Counted from the first letter of the stretch, positions 1 through 5,780 are shown. The stretch: 7,898 bases of DNA from Methanobacteriaceae archaeon (GCA_017883605.1 JADGNH010000087.1:1-7898), one strand, 5' to 3'. The notes: generated by a model from the sequence alone, not told the origin. A program made the numbers and translations.

Positions 1-123
1 TTCCTGGAAGTAGTCTTCCTTCTTTAACCAGGCAGGTTGGGAGGTTTGGCCGCTTCTGATGGTTAAAGACAGGTTTATGGGGCCGTTGAAATCTTCGGGG
101 TGGATCTGGAAACTTTTTTTCAT
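1..123 (-). CDS. Partial OGG/AlkA-type DNA glycosylase, N-terminal 41 residues
   Basis: An open frame runs from an ATG at 123-121 to the left edge, so only the first 41 residues are present. The segment NLSLTIRSGQTSQPAW (about residues 18-33) matches the start of the OGG_N domain, where a beta strand leads into a conserved SGQ turn and a tryptophan; archaeal proteins annotated as DNA-3-methyladenine glycosylase 2 or 8-oxoguanine glycosylase begin this way. The family removes damaged bases with a downstream helix-hairpin-helix domain, which lies outside the window. Two other glycosylase genes on the same strand (842-2044) support a repair role. There is only a weak AGG ribosome-binding element about 10 bases before the start. 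The assignment rests on this short N-terminus and cannot separate alkyl-base from oxo-guanine specificity. Confidence 0.55.
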   Translation of the reverse strand, partial: MKKSFQIHPEDFNGPINLSLTIRSGQTSQPAWLKKEDYFQE

Positions 124-292
124 ATCAGTTAGTCCTGTGTGTTGGAATTTAACTATTTTTTTCTTTAAATTTTAATATTTCTATAAAAGGAAGGAGATAA
201 AACATAGATCGCTGGCATTAATCATAAAAACAGGTGACTAAGCACTTGCTGTGGATAAATAGATTTTATTTATTATTAAGAATAATTATTTA
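124..292. other. AT-rich spacer
   Basis: This stretch separates two minus-strand genes. I see no open frame or RNA gene. A purine-rich GGAAGGAGAT on the plus strand near 188-198 looks like a ribosome-binding site but has no ATG at a usable distance. The end next to 292 is mainly A and T and probably holds the 3' end of the helical-protein transcript, without a clear oligo-T tract. Confidence 0.5.
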
Positions 293-712
293 TTATTTCT
301 TTCCTAGATTTAAATCAACTTCTCTGGTTAAAGGGAGGAAGCTTTCCCGGAATTTGTCTAGTTGATCCCTGGATTCTTTTAGTTTTTCCCTTGATTTTTC
401 TTTTGAACCTTCTTTGGCGGCAGTCAAGGATTCAGAATTGATAACCACAGCTTCGTGCAGGGCAATCAGGTTGTGTAAAATTCTCTGGTGCAGGGGAACA
501 CATCTGGACGGGGGGTTTAGTTTTTCATACCGAGAAAATGTTTTTTCTATCTCTCTTCTGATATTATCCAGTTTCCTGTGGGCTTCGAGAACACTGACAC
601 TTTCTTGGCTTTCTTTGTCCATTAATTCCCTAAGCAATAGGATTTCGGTGCCAGTTTCCTTCAAACAACTCTTGCTTTTTTTTAGGAACTGTCTCTTAGT
701 CATGCCGAACAT
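293..712 (-). CDS. Small helical, probably coiled-coil protein of unknown function
   Basis: The 139-residue product is rich in Lys, Glu, Arg and Leu, has no signal peptide or membrane segment, and should be cytoplasmic. It reads as two long amphipathic helices: about residues 10-62, and about 72-125, broken by an NPPSRCVPLHQ turn (residues 66-76). The last 15 residues look less regular. I do not recognise a named family. A Pro-Pro followed about seven residues later by His at the start of the second helix recurs in various small helical-hairpin proteins, but this does not give a function. The start is ATG at 712-710, with a second ATG three codons later; neither has a clear ribosome-binding site, and a TATA-like box about 29 bases upstream suggests a nearly leaderless mRNA. 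It sits between glycosylase genes but has its own promoter, so a repair role is not implied. Confidence 0.65.
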   Translation of the reverse strand: MFGMTKRQFLKKSKSCLKETGTEILLLRELMDKESQESVSVLEAHRKLDNIRREIEKTFSRYEKLNPPSRCVPLHQRILHNLIALHEAVVINSESLTAAKEGSKEKSREKLKESRDQLDKFRESFLPLTREVDLNLGKK

Positions 713-735
713 TTTTCTCTAGGATGGTTGTTAGG

Positions 736-745
736 TTATATATTT
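736..745 (-). promoter_or_regulatory. TATA-like box of the 293-712 gene
   Basis: On the minus strand the sequence is AAATATATAA, centred about 29 bases before the ATG at 712. Archaeal TATA boxes lie about 25-30 bases before the transcription start, so the mRNA would start at or only a few bases before the start codon. This agrees with the missing ribosome-binding site. Confidence 0.45.
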
Positions 746-798
746 TTTTTAATAGAATAAGATTTTGTTATGTCTGAGAGAGGGTTTCCTGTTCTTTT

Positions 799-812
799 AA
801 AAAAATTTTTTT
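799..812 (-). terminator. Oligo-T tract after the MPG gene
   Basis: Seven A followed by seven T (a symmetric A7T7 block) lies about 30 bases past the MPG stop codon. On the minus strand this gives a T7 run, the usual archaeal termination signal, at the end of the tag-MPG operon. No GC-rich hairpin precedes it. Confidence 0.45.
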
Positions 813-841
813 ATTAATTACTATTTAAATCCTTACTAACA

Positions 842-1470
842 TTATTTTAAACCCCGCCTAACAAACCCATTCCCCCTAACCAAAAACCTCCACGGCTGTT
901 CCCTATCCTCCCCAGCATAATCAATATTAATCCTGGGAGTGGCTATAATTTCTTCATCTTGTTTTAAATCCTCGTCACTCTTTATAAAGAGTTCATCTCC
1001 GCACAGTTCAATTCCATTGAGGGAGGTATCTATACCCATGGCCTGGCACAGTTTTGACGGCCCGTTGGTCAGATTTTTGAGTTTACTGAGTGTAATATTA
1101 CTAATTTTACCCGAGTCGATGTCTATGCTCCTCCGCTGGGCCATGAGTTCCAATCCCTCCATGGGCTCTACCGCCAGGATAAGCACTGCCTGGGGTATAT
1201 TCTCCTTCTGGGTCACCACGTTAAGGCAGTAGTTATGGCCATGCAGCTGGTAGATGTAGGCAAATCCGCCCCTTTTAAAGAGCGGGTCCATACGGGAGTA
1301 CGTCGGCCTCCGTAAGAATGAGCAGCTTTATCTTCAGGGCCCAAATAGGCTTCTGTTTCTACAACTCTCCCTTCAGTAGTACTTTCTGGAGATTTATGGA
1401 CTAAAATACAGTTTAAAAGATCTTGAGCCACGGTTAAGGTGTCTCTTTCATAAAAAGATCTCTCAAGCAT
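842..1470 (-). pseudogene. mpg: Frameshifted 3-methyladenine DNA glycosylase, AAG/MPG family
   Basis: Two reading frames together make a complete AAG-family glycosylase of about 209 residues, which cleaves alkylated purines from DNA. The first frame (ATG 1470) carries ERDTLTVAQDLL, then VVETEAYLGPEDKAAHSYGGRRT with the presumed catalytic Glu40, Tyr42 and His51. The other frame continues with RMDPLFKRGGFAYIYQLHG, YCLNVV and the late LTNGPSKLCQAMGI motif. They join at CCC (1294-1296): one extra C would restore Thr-Pro-Arg-Met, as in family members. As written, the first frame runs on to 1213 as nonsense, and the second has a fortuitous ATG at 1291 and lacks the active-site Glu. The start at 1470 (or 1473) overlaps the tag stop by 8 bases and follows GGGGAG. 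The tyrosine usual before Gly-Met after the YVY strand is His here. The shift could be real decay or a sequence error; the rest of the protein is well preserved. Confidence 0.9.
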
Positions 1471-2044
1471 CATTACTCCCCTCTTCAAGCTCTTTATGCC
1501 GGAAACAGTCTACCACATGGTCGTTAACCATACCCACCGCCTGCATGAATCCGTAGCATATGGTGGGTCCTACAAATTTAAAACCTTTCTTTTTAAGATC
1601 TTTGGTCATCCTTTCTGATTGAGAAGTGGAGGAGGGCACGTCTTCCAGTGTTTTCCATTTATTTTTGATGGCTTTGTCGCCTACGAATTTCCAGATATAA
1701 GCGTCGAAGCTCCCAAACTCCTTTTGAATCTCTAGAACGGCTTTAGCATTACCAACAGCGGCCCTGATTTTAAGACGGTTGCGTACTATGCCCGGGTTGT
1801 TCAGAAGTTCTTCAATTTTCTGTTCATGGTAGGCAGCCACCCTTTCCACTTCAAAGTTATCGAATGCCTTCCGGTAATTTTCCCGCTTCTTGAGTATGGT
1901 AATCCAGCTTAAACCGGCCTGCGCTCCTTCCAGTATCAGGAACTCAAAAAGAAGCCGGTCATCGTGGATGGGAACACCCCATTCCTGGTCGTGGTAATCT
2001 ATTATCAAAGGGTCGTCATGGACCCAAGGGCAGCGTATTTTCAT
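1463..2044 (-). CDS. tag: DNA-3-methyladenine glycosylase I (TagI)
   Basis: The 193-residue protein is a full-length TagI, the enzyme that excises 3-methyladenine from alkylated DNA, leaving an abasic site for base-excision repair. It starts RCPWV, followed by the signature YHDQEWGVP (residues 17-25), FLILEGAQAGLSWITILKKR (35-54) and, near the end, FVGPTICYGFMQAVGMVNDHVVDC. The four zinc ligands known from E. coli TAG (Cys4, His17, His175, Cys179) are present as Cys5, His18, His176 and Cys180. It is the first gene of an operon with the broken MPG gene, whose start lies inside its last codons. No ribosome-binding site precedes the ATG at 2044, but an AT-rich TATA-like box lies about 28 bases upstream, so the mRNA is probably leaderless. 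Confidence 0.95.
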   Translation of the reverse strand: MKIRCPWVHDDPLIIDYHDQEWGVPIHDDRLLFEFLILEGAQAGLSWITILKKRENYRKAFDNFEVERVAAYHEQKIEELLNNPGIVRNRLKIRAAVGNAKAVLEIQKEFGSFDAYIWKFVGDKAIKNKWKTLEDVPSSTSQSERMTKDLKKKGFKFVGPTICYGFMQAVGMVNDHVVDCFRHKELEEGSNDA

Positions 2045-2065
2045 GATTATATTTTAGTGTGTTAT

Positions 2066-2078
2066 CTAATTTATTTTT
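2066..2078 (-). promoter_or_regulatory. TATA-like box of the tag-mpg operon
   Basis: The minus strand reads AAAAAATAAATTAGA here, centred about 28 bases before the tag ATG. That spacing puts the transcription start at or next to the start codon, in line with the lack of a ribosome-binding site. Confidence 0.4.
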
Positions 2079-2093
2079 TTGTTCTAACTAATG

Positions 2094-2157
2094 GGGTTCT
2101 AAATATAACGATAGAGACCTGATCCAAGTTTTATGCGCCTTTGATCTATCGTAACCC
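2094..2157. repeat. Inverted repeat, 8 bp plus 5 bp arms
   Basis: ACGATAGA (2108-2115) is perfectly complementary to TCTATCGT (2145-2152), with a 29-base loop between. Directly outside, GGGTT (2094-2098) pairs with AACCC (2153-2157), leaving a nine-base A/T bulge on one side only. Within the loop CAAG can weakly pair with TTTG. This fits either a structured RNA or a two-site operator upstream of the tag promoter. No known RNA family is recognised. Confidence 0.5.
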
Positions 2158-2200
2158 AAAATATTTACTTCAAAGATGGATCTAAATTAAAATAGCCCTA

Positions 2201-2248
2201 TTAAAATGAAAAAGGCCCGGAACCATCAAAGAGGATGGCCCGGGCCTT
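2201..2248 (-). terminator. GC-rich hairpin with T-rich tail
   Basis: AAGGCCCGG (2212-2220) pairs perfectly with CCGGGCCTT (2240-2248). Inside it CCATC (2223-2227) pairs with GATGG (2234-2238) around a six-base loop, giving a 9 + 5 bp stem with a small internal loop (AA opposite C). Read on the minus strand the stem ends in CCTTTTTCATTTT, the form of a bacterial intrinsic terminator. It lies about 175 bases past the stop of the 2422-2913 gene. Archaea usually end transcripts at T-tracts without hairpins, so it could instead be part of a structured RNA. Confidence 0.45.
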
Positions 2249-2421
2249 AATAGTAGCTGTAGTTTGTTAATTTAAAAATAAAATTATTGTTTAAAAATAT
2301 TGAGTAAATTGTTTTTAGAATAATTAAATGAAAATAATTTTCAGAAAATGAATGAAAAATAATCTCAGAAAAAAATAGTTCGCTATTTTTGCTATCACTA
2401 TATAGAGCGACCTATCAGATT

Positions 2422-2913
<492 letters not shown>

Positions 2914-2920
2914 ATTTCTC

Positions 2921-3010
2921 GCCTGATGGATATATGTTTTTTACTTGGTGATCAATGTTTTTTAACCTGGTGATCTATGTTTTTTTTTACTTGGTGGTCT
3001 GTGTTTTTAA
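2921..3010. repeat. Four imperfect ~22-24 base direct repeats upstream of the TFB-like gene
   Basis: Units lie at about 2921-2942, 2943-2964, 2965-2988 and 2989-3010. Plus-strand consensus is ACYTGGTGATCWATG followed by a T-run of 5-9. The first unit is the most diverged and the middle two the best kept. They fill the spacer between hisF and the start of the 2422-2913 gene, where its promoter must be, so they are likely operator-type sites, possibly for autoregulation. The period is close to two helical turns. Confidence 0.7.
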
Positions 3011-3014
3011 TATT

Positions 3015-3027
3015 AGATCAGTGATCT
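3015..3027. promoter_or_regulatory. 13-base palindrome AGATCA-G-TGATCT
   Basis: AGATCA and TGATCT flank one central base, a symmetric site next to the four direct repeats, which share the TGATC core. A dimeric DNA-binding protein is the simplest reading. The one-base centre makes an RNA hairpin unlikely. It also lies about 40 bases past the hisF stop. Confidence 0.4.
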
Positions 3028-3067
3028 TATTAAGTTGAAGTTTAGATCCCAGTCAAATGGAAATAAG

Positions 3068-3892
3068 TTATAATCTAACCGCCACACCCTTCTCTTTCAG
3101 ATACTCCTTAACCACCGGCACCGGATACTCTTTATAGTGGAATATGCTGGCAGCCAGGGCTGCATCAGCTTTACCCCTGATAAAGGCTTCATAAATGTGT
3201 TCTGGGTTTCCCCCGCCACCGGAGGCAATAATGGGGATATCCAGCATCTCGCTCATGGTCCTGGTCAGGGGGATGTCGTAGCCGTCTTTGGTCCCGTCCC
3301 GGTCCATACTGGTTAAAAGAATCTCCCCGGCCCCTCTTTCCTGGCATTCCATGGCCCAAGCTATGGCGTCAATTCCGGTGAATTCTCTTCCGCCGTAGAT
3401 GCTGCAGTCGTACCAGCAGTATCCCTTTTCAGTTTCCACGATGATTTTATCATAACCCTCTTTAGGGTTGTCCACGTAGCGTCTTTTGGCGTCGATGCCG
3501 ATGACACAGGCCTGGCTCCCCACCACCTGGGAAGCTTCGTTAATCAGATCGGGGTTGTGTATGGCTGCGGTGTTGGTGGAACATTTATCTGCTCCTGCTT
3601 TGAGCATATTTACATAGTCCTGGGGCTTGCGGATTCCTCCACCCACGCAGATGGGCACGAACACGTTCTCAGTGGTAGCTTCGATGACGTGGGCCATAGT
3701 ATCCCGGCGCTCGTGGGAGGCTGTTATATCTAAAAACACGATTTCATCTGCCCCGTCCTGGTAGTACTGGGTGGCCAGTTCCACCGGTTCTCCGGCGTAG
3801 CGTATCTGCTTAAATTCGACTCCCTTCACCACCCGACCGTGGGGTACGTTCAGGTCACAGTCCAGACAGGGTATTATTCTTTTTGCCAGCAT
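3068..3892 (-). CDS. hisF: Imidazole glycerol phosphate synthase, cyclase subunit HisF
   Basis: HisF is the (beta/alpha)8-barrel subunit that joins ammonia from the HisH glutaminase to PRFAR, giving imidazole glycerol phosphate for histidine and AICAR for purine synthesis. The 274 residues are full length, about 20 more than bacterial HisF. The start MLAKRIIPCLD carries catalytic Asp11; the second catalytic Asp is Asp134 in GIDAKR. Phosphate-binding loops are CVGGGIR (82-88) and the later ASGGGGNPEH. A short insertion after Asp11 (CDLNVPHG) is a methanogen feature. No other his gene is in the window, so it is transcribed alone. The ATG at 3892 follows AAAGGGA at about 8 bases, and a TATA box lies at 3954-3961. 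A repeated element just beyond the box may control it. Confidence 0.97.
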   Translation of the reverse strand: MLAKRIIPCLDCDLNVPHGRVVKGVEFKQIRYAGEPVELATQYYQDGADEIVFLDITASHERRDTMAHVIEATTENVFVPICVGGGIRKPQDYVNMLKAGADKCSTNTAAIHNPDLINEASQVVGSQACVIGIDAKRRYVDNPKEGYDKIIVETEKGYCWYDCSIYGGREFTGIDAIAWAMECQERGAGEILLTSMDRDGTKDGYDIPLTRTMSEMLDIPIIASGGGGNPEHIYEAFIRGKADAALAASIFHYKEYPVPVVKEYLKEKGVAVRL

Positions 3893-3953
3893 ATTAGTTT
3901 CCCTTTACATTTATTGCTTAAATATTAATTCTTAATTTTCTTTTAAATTCTGG

Positions 3954-3961
3954 GATATAAA
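3954..3961 (-). promoter_or_regulatory. TATA box of hisF
   Basis: TTTATATC on the minus strand fits the methanogen TATA consensus well. The expected transcription start is near 3930, giving a leader of about 40 bases that includes the AAAGGGA ribosome-binding site. Confidence 0.55.
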
Positions 3962-3966
3962 GTAAC

Positions 3967-4021
3967 TTATGATCTTACAACATTAATAAAAAATTTATGA
4001 TCTTATACTATTTAATAAAAA
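3967..4021. repeat. Direct repeat of 27 bases, period 28, upstream of hisF
   Basis: TTATGATCTTA followed 5-6 bases later by TTAATAAAAA occurs at 3967-3993 and again at 3995-4021. A degenerate third copy (TATGATTTA) lies at 4048-4056. On the minus strand the pair sits directly upstream of the hisF TATA box, where archaeal activators bind, so it may be a regulator site. The spacing is close to 2.7 helical turns. Confidence 0.6.
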
Positions 4022-4074
4022 CTAGATGGAATTAAAAAAACTTATTATATGATTTAAAAACTTACTTAGGGCTT

Positions 4075-4090
4075 AAAAAAATTTAAAAAA
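4075..4090 (-). terminator. Double T-tract after the cupredoxin operon
   Basis: On the minus strand T6 (4090-4085) and T7 (4081-4075) follow the stop of the 72-residue membrane protein by about 30 bases. Consecutive T-runs of this kind are the usual archaeal terminator. Confidence 0.5.
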
Positions 4091-4119
4091 GAAATAAATT
4101 TCCATATAAAATTGATGGT

Positions 4120-4338
4120 TTAAAAATATGCCAGGGTTCCCAGTATTCCATGTATTATTGCCAGGCTTATGGAGATCCCTGCCATTGTGGGGTGCCATCT
4201 GAATCTGATTCTGGCCCATCCTTTGTGAATGGAGAGTCCTATGGACGCTGTAATTAGAAATGAAGTTAAAGTTACAATGCCCAAGTAAAGTATGAATGGC
4301 TTACCATAGATGGGATAATAGGTTATCTCCGTTAACAT
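4120..4338 (-). CDS. Two-helix membrane protein with heme-type histidine spacing
   Basis: The 72-residue protein has two hydrophobic helices, about residues 13-37 and 50-70, joined by a basic loop (HKGWARIRFRWH). By the positive-inside rule the loop should face the cytoplasm, with both ends outside. His49 and His63 lie 14 residues apart, at the start and within the second helix, and His38 ends the first. A 13-14 residue His-His spacing in one helix is how di-heme cytochrome b and ferric-reductase-like domains hold two hemes, so a heme role is possible but unproven; I do not recall a named family. It follows the cupredoxin gene by 18 bases and has a good ribosome-binding site (GGAGA before ATG 4338), so the two are almost surely co-transcribed and may exchange electrons. 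Confidence 0.75.
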   Translation of the reverse strand: MLTEITYYPIYGKPFILYLGIVTLTSFLITASIGLSIHKGWARIRFRWHPTMAGISISLAIIHGILGTLAYF

Positions 4339-4356
4339 GTCTTCTCCGAAGCTTTT

Positions 4357-4713
4357 TTATTGAACCATTATGCTACCGGTCATGGATGGATGTATCATAC
4401 AATGGTAGGGGTAGGTGCCGGTCTGGTTAAAGGTGAAGCTGAAACTCTGACCATTGCTCAAATCACCACTATTAAACAATCCTGTATCACTAACCACCTG
4501 GTGTGTAGCAGAATCCTGATTTACCCATTTAACTGTTGTGCCTGCTTTAACCGTCAGCGTAGCCGGGTTAAATGCAAAGTTTTGGATGGCAACTGCGTTT
4601 GGACCTAAATTTGAAGTACTATTACTTTGATTAGTGTTGCTGGTACACCCGGAAACTGAAACCACAGCCACAACCATCAAAAAACCTAAAAATAGAAACA
4701 TCTTATTATTCAT
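4357..4713 (-). CDS. Cupredoxin (plastocyanin/amicyanin-like) lipoprotein
   Basis: The 118-residue protein has a hydrophobic signal segment (5-21) ending in a lipobox, VSVSG-Cys23, so it is probably exported and anchored outside the membrane by lipid. A Ser/Asn/Thr-rich linker (24-38) leads to one blue-copper domain. The ligands are all present: His71 in the ATHQVV strand, and Cys105, His108 and Met111 in YHCMIHPSMTG, the C-x2-H-x2-M loop of amicyanin and halocyanin. It should carry single electrons. The ATG at 4713 follows a strong GGGGGAGGGA ribosome-binding site, and a TATA-like box lies upstream. The 72-residue two-helix membrane protein is next in the operon and is a candidate partner. 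Confidence 0.93.
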   Translation of the reverse strand: MNNKMFLFLGFLMVVAVVSVSGCTSNTNQSNSTSNLGPNAVAIQNFAFNPATLTVKAGTTVKWVNQDSATHQVVSDTGLFNSGDLSNGQSFSFTFNQTGTYPYHCMIHPSMTGSIMVQ

Positions 4714-4758
4714 TATCCCTCCCCCTCTTTAATTCTGGTAACTATTCTAATCCCCTTC

Positions 4759-4771
4759 TATAAAATATTTT
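4759..4771 (-). promoter_or_regulatory. TATA-like box of the cupredoxin operon
   Basis: AAATATTTTATAG on the minus strand is preceded by an A-rich stretch resembling a BRE. It puts the transcription start near 4738, leaving a leader of about 25 bases that includes the strong ribosome-binding site. Confidence 0.5.
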
Positions 4772-4822
4772 TCTTTTCAGACTGATGGAACCGTCCTTTT
4801 TTCGATATAGTTATTATAATAA

Positions 4823-4832
4823 AAAACATATA
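4823..4832 (+). promoter_or_regulatory. Probable TATA box of tRNA-Arg
   Basis: AAACATATAG lies about 45 bases before the mature tRNA 5' end, following an A-run. It would start transcription near 4854, with a leader removed by RNase P. The exact box is uncertain because the whole stretch is AT-rich. Confidence 0.35.
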
Positions 4833-4872
4833 GTTTAAAGATCATTCTTTATCAACCTTTTTAAAGTTGAAT

Positions 4873-4950
<78 letters not shown>

Positions 4951-4957
4951 ATTATAC

Positions 4958-4964
4958 TTTTTTT
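4958..4964 (+). terminator. T7 terminator of tRNA-Arg
   Basis: Seven T in a row lie ten bases after the tRNA end, with no hairpin. This is the typical archaeal terminator for a single tRNA gene. Confidence 0.55.
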
Positions 4965-5037
4965 GAAGATTTCATCCAGTATGCACAGATTTCTTTATAT
5001 ATTAATTCTGGACTGATTTATAAGATCCGATATAGGA

Positions 5038-5119
5038 CTATAACTGACATTATGAGGGGCTATAAACTGGCATCATAGCTATAAACTGATATAATGAACT
5101 AAAAGAACTGACGCTGAGG
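5038..5119. repeat. Four imperfect 19-22 base tandem repeats upstream of the YdeI-like gene
   Basis: Units lie at 5038-5059, 5060-5078, 5079-5098 and 5099-5119. Each starts CTATAA or CTAAAA, then ACTG, usually followed by a purine and ATNATGA. A partial fifth unit begins CTAAATAATATAAG at 5120 and overlaps a TATA-like sequence. They are just ahead of the gene starting at 5145 and may be promoter duplications or regulator sites. Units two and three are the best kept. Confidence 0.55.
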
Positions 5120-5121
5120 CT

Positions 5122-5133
5122 AAATAATATAAG
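5122..5133 (+). promoter_or_regulatory. Candidate TATA-like box of the YdeI-like gene
   Basis: AAATAATATAAG lies 12-23 bases before ATG 5145 and 18-29 before the alternative ATG at 5151. If used, transcription would start at the second ATG, making the message leaderless from residue 3. An alternative AT-rich box at about 5089-5098 would allow a short leader. Confidence 0.25.
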
Positions 5134-5144
5134 CCACATATATT

Positions 5145-5729
5145 ATGAACATGGTTAGAACTAACCCAGATCAATTTGAGCAATATTACGCCCGCGACCG
5201 TCAGGGATGGCGCCGGTGGCTAGAAAAAAATCATACTTCTTCCCCGGGAATCTGGCTTATTTATTATAAAAAGGGAACAGATGAACCCTGTGTGACTTAC
5301 GAGGAAGCAGTGGAAGAAGCGCTTAGTTTCGGCTGGATTGACAGTAAAGTGAATGCCCTGGATGAAAAACGTTATATGCAGGTATTCACTCCCCGAAAAT
5401 CAGGAAGCACCTGGTCCAAATCCAACAAAGAACGGGTTGAAAGGCTTATGAAAAGTGGTAAGATGACCTCTGCTGGACTGGAAAAGGTGGAGGCCTCGAA
5501 AGAAGATGGTTCCTGGAATGTTCTGGATGATATTGAAGATTTAAAAATTCCTGAGGATCTGAAAACAGCATTGGAAGCGAATGAAACTGCTCTAAAACAT
5601 TTTAAGACCTTCAGTGATTCACCTAAAAAGCAAATACTATGGTGGATTGCCAGTGCCAAGCGTACTGATACCCGAATGAGGAGAATTGAAACGGTGGTGG
5701 CCCTGGCAGAAAAAAATAAAAAACCTTGA
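5145..5729 (+). CDS. YdeI/OmpD-associated family protein
   Basis: The 194-residue protein matches the YdeI/OmpD-associated (OmdA) family along its length. The first part carries WRRWLEKNH (22-30), GIWLIYYKKGTDEP (35-48), TYEEAVEEALSFGWIDSK (51-68) and FTPRKSGSTWSKSNKERVERL (81-101), all family hallmarks. The C-terminal OmdA helices follow, ending in KKQILWWIASAKRTDTRMRRIE (161-182). There is no signal peptide. In bacteria family members have been linked to protection from antimicrobial peptides, but the mechanism is not known, and a role here is a guess. The start is ATG 5145; a second ATG at 5151 is possible. Neither has a ribosome-binding site. The family is mainly bacterial, so transfer is possible. 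A T-rich stretch follows the stop. Confidence 0.9.
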   Translation: MNMVRTNPDQFEQYYARDRQGWRRWLEKNHTSSPGIWLIYYKKGTDEPCVTYEEAVEEALSFGWIDSKVNALDEKRYMQVFTPRKSGSTWSKSNKERVERLMKSGKMTSAGLEKVEASKEDGSWNVLDDIEDLKIPEDLKTALEANETALKHFKTFSDSPKKQILWWIASAKRTDTRMRRIETVVALAEKNKKP

Positions 5730-5762
5730 TTGATTCAGGGTATTTATAATTAATATAATTAA

Positions 5763-5780
5763 TTTCTTTTATTTATTTTT
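5763..5780 (+). terminator. T-rich terminator after the YdeI-like gene
   Basis: TTTCTTTTATTTATTTTTC lies about 35 bases past the stop at 5729 and is the likely end of that transcript. The next gene, at 5866, has its own strong ribosome-binding site and probably its own promoter. Confidence 0.4.

Larger units (their letters stand above)
2045..2421. other. 377-base gene-free spacer with two structured elements
   Basis: This stretch between tag and the TFB-like gene has no convincing coding region. It contains the tag promoter (2066-2078), a long inverted repeat (2094-2157), a GC-rich hairpin with a T-rich minus-strand tail (2201-2248), and an AT-rich remainder (2250-2412) with no recognisable feature. 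A small structured RNA could be encoded in 2090-2250, but the sequence alone does not fix its strand or ends. Confidence 0.5.

Noticed and set aside
799..812. A7T7 block as a regulatory palindrome
   Set aside because: Homopolymer symmetry of this kind is common in AT-rich spacers; a terminator is the simpler reading.
1289..1291. Start codon for a separate protein at 842-1291
   Set aside because: This ATG falls inside a conserved AAG motif and has no ribosome-binding site; the frame is the second half of the broken MPG gene.
2206..2250. 14-codon mini-gene with two stops over the GC-rich hairpin
   Set aside because: There is no ribosome-binding site, and the codons follow from the hairpin arms. 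It does not look like an attenuator, because no biosynthetic gene follows on the plus strand.
2921..3010. CRISPR array
   Set aside because: The repeats are imperfect and directly abutting with no unique spacers, and there are no cas genes.
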